Below are positions 10,162 through 13,188 of a stretch of DNA of 13,188 bases, one piece after another. The notes below the pieces were generated by a model. That model made no database searches, was not told the DNA's origin, and worked only from the letters and a program-made list of their open reading frames with translations. Numbering within the stretch: position 1 is the first letter of the stretch; every line of letters begins with the position of its first letter. The position numbers and the translations under genes were made by a program. The DNA comes from UBA4615 sp044359175 (lineage in GTDB: Bacteria; Pseudomonadota; Gammaproteobacteria; Burkholderiales; Burkholderiaceae_E), in contig JBIKMO010000115.1 of the NCBI GenBank assembly GCA_044359175.1, forward strand, positions 1 through 13,188, in the 5' to 3' direction.

Positions 10162-10177
10162 CGGCACGACTATTGCG
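10162..10177 (+). promoter_or_regulatory. Sigma-54 (RpoN) -24/-12 promoter for the MBL-like gene
   Basis: The sequence CGGCACG-ACTA-TTGCG has GG at 10163-10164 and GC at 10175-10176 with ten bases between. The whole core GGCACG-N4-TTGC is exact; only the flanking T (here C) and the terminal W (here G) differ from consensus. The predicted start is near 10188, giving a leader of about 44 nt before ATG 10232. It lies in the 125-bp gap between spoVR and the MBL-like gene, on the same strand. No dyad array like that before prkA was found upstream. Confidence 0.65.
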
Positions 10178-10231
10178 TCGCCGACGGCGGCACCGCGCCC
10201 GATCCGTGCGGTCACCCTCGTCGGAGCCCCG

Positions 10232-11434
10232 ATGTCCGTCGGAAATCTCGCCCTCTCCGGGTCCGTCCGGCCGGCACGCTCGCGCCCGGCAGCGCTCGTC
10301 ACGTGCGCGACCCTGCTGCTCGCGTGCGCGCCCGCGACCAGCGCGCCGGCCGCGGATCTCGGCGAGCCGGCGATCTCCCGCGCGGCCGAGGCGGGCCTGC
10401 AGCGCATGCGCGTCCAGGCCCCGTCCACCGCGGCCGATGCCGCGGCGACCCGGGCTGCGACGGATCCGTCAGCCGCGGAGGCGACCTCCGATGCGTCGCG
10501 ACGGCTGCCCGCGATCCCGCGCGCCACCGCGACCGACGAACCGCTCGGGCCGCGAAGCGTGTCGCTGCCCGCGGGCGACGCCGGCGGACTCGCCGGGCAG
10601 GCCTGGGCGATGCCGATCGGGCATGCGAGCGTGCTGATCCGGGTCAACGGCTTCACGGTGCTGGTCGATCCGAACTTCCTGCGCCGCGGCGAGCGCGCAC
10701 GGGTGTTCGCGGGATTCGGCTGGGCGCGACGCGACGACCCGGCGCTCGACATCCAGTCACTGCCCCGCATCGACCTGGTCCTGCTGACGCGCTTGTCCGA
10801 GGACCACTTCGACCGGACGGTCCGACGGCACCTGCCCCGCAGCACGCCGATCGTCGCGCCGGCGTCGGTGCGCGCCGAGCTGGTGGCGATGGGGTTCTCG
10901 TCGGTACACGGGCTGGCGCCGACCCGGGCGCTGCGCTTCGATAAGGGGGAGGCGTGGATGCGCATCGCCACGACGCCGACGCGTCCGACCGGTCCGCCGA
11001 TCGTCGGCGCGATGCTGGCTGAATCGACCGGCAGCCTGCTGCAGTTCGGCCGTGGTGACGACCCCCCGGACCTGCAGGTGTGGCTGAGCGGCGGCACCCG
11101 GTTCGACGAGCGCCTCGCCGACGCGCTCGCCGCGACGGTGTCGGGCGTGGACCTGGCGCTGGTGCAGGTCGCGACGCCGTCCGTGCTGCCGCTGCCGCGC
11201 CGCGCGATGCACGAGAACGACGCGACGCGGCTGGCGGAGCGGCTCAAACCCCGTCGAGCCGTCCTGTTGCCGTTGGACGACCATGGCGCCGGGTCGCGGG
11301 CGCCGCGAGCGGTACCGCAGATCGCGTCCGCGTCCGCGGTCGGTGGCGTGGCGGCGCCCGTACGCGTGCCGCGCGGCAGCCTGGTGCATCTCGAGCGGCC
11401 GCAGCGACTCGCGGCAGCGGGCGCGTTGCGCTGA
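10232..11434 (+). CDS. Exported MBL-fold-like protein with degenerate metal site (putative pseudoenzyme)
   Basis: 400 residues from ATG 10232, with GGAG five bases upstream (10223-10226). The N-terminus has Arg residues, a hydrophobic stretch AALVTCATLLLACAP and then Ala-rich sequence, so a Sec signal is likely. Cys32 after LLLA could be a non-ideal lipobox. From about residue 125 the order resembles UlaG/NAPE-PLD-like metallo-beta-lactamase folds: AWAMPIGHASVLIRVNGFTVLVDPNF, then IDLVLLTRLSEDHFD, IVAPASVRAELVAMGF, WLSGGTRFD and MHENDATRLAERLKP. The HxHxDH metal motif reads R187-L-S189-E-D191-H192, the usual SGDT aspartate is Gly288 (SGGT), and the expected TPAxH histidine is missing (TPTRP). 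Most ligands are therefore lost and hydrolase activity is doubtful; a binding or structural role is inferred. Its own sigma-54 promoter and its position after spoVR suggest a stress role. Confidence 0.75.
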   Translation: MSVGNLALSGSVRPARSRPAALVTCATLLLACAPATSAPAADLGEPAISRAAEAGLQRMRVQAPSTAADAAATRAATDPSAAEATSDASRRLPAIPRATATDEPLGPRSVSLPAGDAGGLAGQAWAMPIGHASVLIRVNGFTVLVDPNFLRRGERARVFAGFGWARRDDPALDIQSLPRIDLVLLTRLSEDHFDRTVRRHLPRSTPIVAPASVRAELVAMGFSSVHGLAPTRALRFDKGEAWMRIATTPTRPTGPPIVGAMLAESTGSLLQFGRGDDPPDLQVWLSGGTRFDERLADALAATVSGVDLALVQVATPSVLPLPRRAMHENDATRLAERLKPRRAVLLPLDDHGAGSRAPRAVPQIASASAVGGVAAPVRVPRGSLVHLERPQRLAAAGALR

Positions 11435-11451
11435 TCAGCCTCCGGCGCCCG
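11418..11451. terminator. Possible bidirectional stem-loop at the convergent gene ends
   Basis: CGGGCGC (11418-11424) pairs perfectly with GCGCCCG (11445-11451). The loop between them contains the 10-bp palindrome GCTGATCAGC (11430-11439), which includes both stop codons. The position between two convergent genes with no intergenic space suits a shared terminator, but there is no T-run on either strand. Termination function is therefore uncertain. Confidence 0.3.
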
Positions 11452-11863
11452 AGATCGCCGCGGGTACGACCATCGCGGTCGAGGACGCGGTGGCGAGCAA
11501 CGTCCCGCCCGCGTCGCGCAGCGTGCCCTCGAGGAACGCAACACGGCGCCCCATCCGCTGGACCCTGCCCTCGGACACCACGCGGCCCGGACCGACGCGC
11601 TGCAGGAAGCTGACCTTGAGCTCGAGACTCGCGATCCCGACGTCGTGGCCGCGGTGAGCGAACGCGGCGTGCGCCATCGCGAAGTCCATCCAGGCGGTGA
11701 CGAACCCCCCCTGCACGATCGTGCCGCCGGTGTGGCAGAACCGCGGCAGTGCATCGAACTCGGCGCGCACCACACCCGCCGATGCGTCGACCGCGACGAT
11801 CCGCACGAACCCCATCGACCCGAGCAGCTCGGGCGACGGCAGCGGCAGCGACTCCGGGGTCAT
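11435..11863 (-). CDS. PaaI-type hotdog-fold acyl-CoA thioesterase
   Basis: Predicted cytoplasmic hotdog-fold thioesterase of 142 residues, normal for the PaaI/YbgC-like group; the acyl-CoA substrate cannot be told. The N-terminal part PLPSPELLGSMGFVRIVAVD is followed by the family core FCHTGGTIVQGGFVTAWMDFAMAHAA (residues 42-67), equivalent to the N/H-x-x-G-x-x-H/Q-GG-x-x-x-x-x-x-D pattern, with Asp60 the likely catalytic acid. Then come strands IASLELKVSFLQRV and a Gly-rich turn, and finally LEGTLRDAGGTLLATASSTAMV. ATG 11863 is chosen because the hotdog domain starts soon after it; a GTG at 11896 is an alternative, and neither has a strong ribosome-binding site. The stop codon abuts that of the convergent MBL-like gene. 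Confidence 0.85.
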   Translation of the reverse strand: MTPESLPLPSPELLGSMGFVRIVAVDASAGVVRAEFDALPRFCHTGGTIVQGGFVTAWMDFAMAHAAFAHRGHDVGIASLELKVSFLQRVGPGRVVSEGRVQRMGRRVAFLEGTLRDAGGTLLATASSTAMVVPAAISGAGG

Positions 11864-12024
11864 CGCTCGGCCGCCGCGCTCATCGGGCAGGGTCACCGGA
11901 GCCCCAGTCGGCCGATCCGGATGCACGCGGGACGCGCACGCACCGCGCACCGCTCGGGGACCCCGCGGTACGCGTAGGGCGGTGACGAACGCCGCCCGCG
12001 GCGTCGACCCCGGGAGCGCGGTTC

Positions 12025-12040
12025 GGCAGACCGGTCTGCC
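12025..12040. promoter_or_regulatory. Perfect 16-bp palindrome, possible repressor operator
   Basis: GGCAGACC followed directly by GGTCTGCC is a perfect palindrome with no spacer. The AGACCGGTCT core resembles operators of TetR-family repressors. It lies in the 198-bp gap between psiF and the thioesterase gene, about 160 bp upstream of the thioesterase start and just beyond the psiF stop. No T-run follows on either strand, so a rho-independent terminator is less likely. No TetR gene lies in the window. Confidence 0.35.
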
Positions 12041-12061
12041 CGGGGCCGCGGCGGCCGGCGA

Positions 12062-12310
12062 TCAGCTGCCGACCGCGTCGCCGACGCACTTCTTCACGAA
12101 GCTGTTCTTCGCAGCGCCGGCGAGCTTCTTGTCGCCCGCCTGGGCCTCGCAGGCCGCCTTCGCGTCGCCCTCGCACTTCTTCATGAAGCTGGTCTTCGCG
12201 GCACCGGCGAGCTTCTTGTCACCGGCCTGCACGGTGCAGGACGCGCCGGACGCGTGCGCGGCGCCGGCGAACAGCAGCGCTGCGGTCAGCGCAACGGATC
12301 GGATCATCAT
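12062..12310 (-). CDS. psiF: Small exported PsiF-family protein with two repeats
   Basis: 82 residues. MMIRSVALTAALLFAGAAHA is a typical signal peptide, with probable cleavage after AHA (residue 20), so the mature protein of about 62 residues should be periplasmic. It consists of two 29-residue copies, residues 24-52 and 53-81. Each follows the PsiF pattern C-x-x-QAGDKKLAGAAK-x-SF-x-KKC-x-GDA, with cysteines at 25/46 and 54/75 that may form disulfides. PsiF was named as phosphate-starvation-inducible in E. coli, but its function is unknown. AGGGGA a few bases before ATG 12310 supports the start; the second Met (12307) is an alternative. It lies downstream of dsbB on the same strand, 247 bp away, so it probably has its own promoter. 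TAGACT at 12392-12387 is a weak -10 candidate. Confidence 0.85.
   Translation of the reverse strand: MMIRSVALTAALLFAGAAHASGASCTVQAGDKKLAGAAKTSFMKKCEGDAKAACEAQAGDKKLAGAAKNSFVKKCVGDAVGS
12068..12241 (-). repeat. 87-bp tandem duplication inside psiF
   Basis: Two adjacent 87-bp units (12155-12241 and 12068-12154) encode the two 29-residue PsiF motifs. The central part of each encodes the identical peptide QAGDKKLAGAAK, with only a few silent base changes between the copies. Confidence 0.85.
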
Positions 12311-12557
12311 GGCTTTCCCCTGAAGCGGCACGCGGTCGACGCGATGGGCCGCGCGCGCGTGCCCGGGCCCGCGCCGGCCGACGCGGAGTCTACCCCTGGC
12401 TGGATCGCGCCACCAGCGCCAGCCGCGCCTCGCCGCACGGCCTCCGCGCCCTGCGTACGACCACCGACGAATCGAACGACTCGGGCGTGCGCCGGTGCGC
12501 CCCTGCGACGCGCCGCGGCGCGATCGCGGCCCGGCGGGATGGGCGACCCGCTCGGGC
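12311..12557. other. Intergenic region between dsbB and psiF
   Basis: 247 bp of very GC-rich DNA without a convincing gene. On the minus strand it should hold the end of the dsbB transcript and the psiF promoter. The open frames across it are Arg/Ala-rich and resemble no family. No hairpin followed by a T-run was seen. Confidence 0.5.
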
Positions 12558-13055
12558 TCAGCGCGCGCGCAGCGCGGCCAGCGCCGCCGCGGCGACCAGC
12601 GCGAACCACGCGCCGCTCCAGACCTCGAAGGACAGCCCGAGCAGCGTCGCACCCGCCGCGTCCGCGCAGGTCGCCCCGACGCGGAACACCGCTGGCATCC
12701 AGGCGTCGAGCTGCACCGCCATCAGCGTGCGATCGGCCCAGGTGAACGCGCACGACAGTTGCCGGGACGCCACCGTGTGCTGGTGCCAGGCGGCCCACGC
12801 GCCGCCGACCGACAGCGCGAGCAGCACCGCGCCCGCAGGCAGCCCGGCGCCGCGCGGCCACCTGCGCGCGAGCGCGGCCCCGCCGAGCCCGACCACCGCG
12901 AGCGCGATCACCACGATGCGCTGGATCACGCACCACGCGCAGGGCTCCATGCCGAAGCCGTGCTGGGCGACCAGCGCCGCGGCGAGTGCAAGCAGGCTGC
13001 CGACCCCGATCGCGGCGAGCAGCGGCGTACGCCACGAACGCACGGCCGTGGGCAT
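12558..13055 (-). CDS. dsbB: Disulfide bond formation protein B (quinone-dependent DsbA oxidase)
   Basis: Inner-membrane protein that reoxidises DsbA and passes electrons to quinone. From ATG 13055 it has 165 residues and four hydrophobic helices. The first periplasmic pair is EPCAWCVIQR (Cys39, Cys42, Arg46) and the second is Cys102 (QLSCAF) with Cys130 (GATCAD). This matches E. coli DsbB Cys41/Cys44, Arg48 and Cys104/Cys130 closely, and the match favours ATG 13055. A GTG at 13082 in the same frame would add nine residues (MLRVDPPGP); neither start has a clear ribosome-binding site. An oxidase of this kind fits with the cysteine-rich exported PsiF protein encoded next to it, though no direct link is shown. 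Confidence 0.95.
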   Translation of the reverse strand: MPTAVRSWRTPLLAAIGVGSLLALAAALVAQHGFGMEPCAWCVIQRIVVIALAVVGLGGAALARRWPRGAGLPAGAVLLALSVGGAWAAWHQHTVASRQLSCAFTWADRTLMAVQLDAWMPAVFRVGATCADAAGATLLGLSFEVWSGAWFALVAAAALAALRAR

Positions 13056-13188
13056 CGGTCCGGGAGGGTCGACACGAAGCACGGCGTGATGATACCGATC
13101 CGGTCGCCGCGACCCGCTGGCGCGGCCGCCGACCGGTCATCGCGTCCGGGCATCCGGCCGATCCGGGCGCGCGGCGACCGGCGGCGGC

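Noticed and set aside
10015..11775. 586-codon minus-strand open frame across the MBL-like gene
   Set aside because: Ser/Arg/Ala-rich with no motif. The plus-strand frame has a signal sequence, ribosome-binding site and MBL-like motifs.
12387..12440. Sigma-54-like GG-N10-GC upstream of psiF on the minus strand
   Set aside because: The -12 part lacks TTGC and the surrounding GC-rich sequence gives many such GG/GC pairs by chance.
13089..13188. Plus-strand open frame beginning ATG ATA CCG at the right edge
   Set aside because: Arg/Pro-rich, no recognised motif, no good ribosome-binding site, and only 33 codons visible; could be chance.

Overview
This is a GC-rich chromosomal window from a Gram-negative bacterium. 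It is most likely a betaproteobacterium of the Burkholderiales type, judged from the codon use, a DsbB, a periplasmic PsiF-type protein, a CueR-controlled copper pump and sigma-54-type promoters. The genus cannot be fixed from the sequence. There is no CRISPR array, transposase, rRNA or tRNA, and no sign of recent transfer.

Layout. Positions 1-95 (minus strand) hold the first 31 codons of an Ada/AlkA-type DNA alkylation-repair protein that runs off the left edge. It is divergent from pgi (glucose-6-phosphate isomerase, 153-1736). Next comes a copper-homeostasis pair, copA (Cu(I)-exporting P-type ATPase, 1817-4309) and a CueR-type MerR regulator (4306-4761), joined by a 4-bp ATGA overlap. A clear CueR-type promoter (1779-1809) lies in front of copA, so the regulator probably controls its own operon.

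Positions 5037-10106 hold the conserved stress operon prkA/yeaG - yeaH (DUF444) - spoVR/ycgB. A good sigma-54 (-24/-12) match lies at 4880-4896, with a cluster of three inverted repeats just upstream (4804-4851) that looks like an activator-binding region. A second sigma-54 element, almost perfect, lies at 10162-10177, directly before an exported protein with a metallo-beta-lactamase-like fold (10232-11434). That protein has lost most of the expected metal ligands. The two promoters suggest that PrkA/YeaH/SpoVR and this putative pseudoenzyme belong to one RpoN regulon. This is the most interesting idea in the window.

The right part is on the minus strand: a PaaI-type hotdog thioesterase (11435-11863), whose stop codon abuts that of the MBL-like gene, a small exported PsiF-type protein built of two near-identical 29-residue repeats (12062-12310), and DsbB (12558-13055). 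Positions 13056-13188 hold no gene that can be supported.
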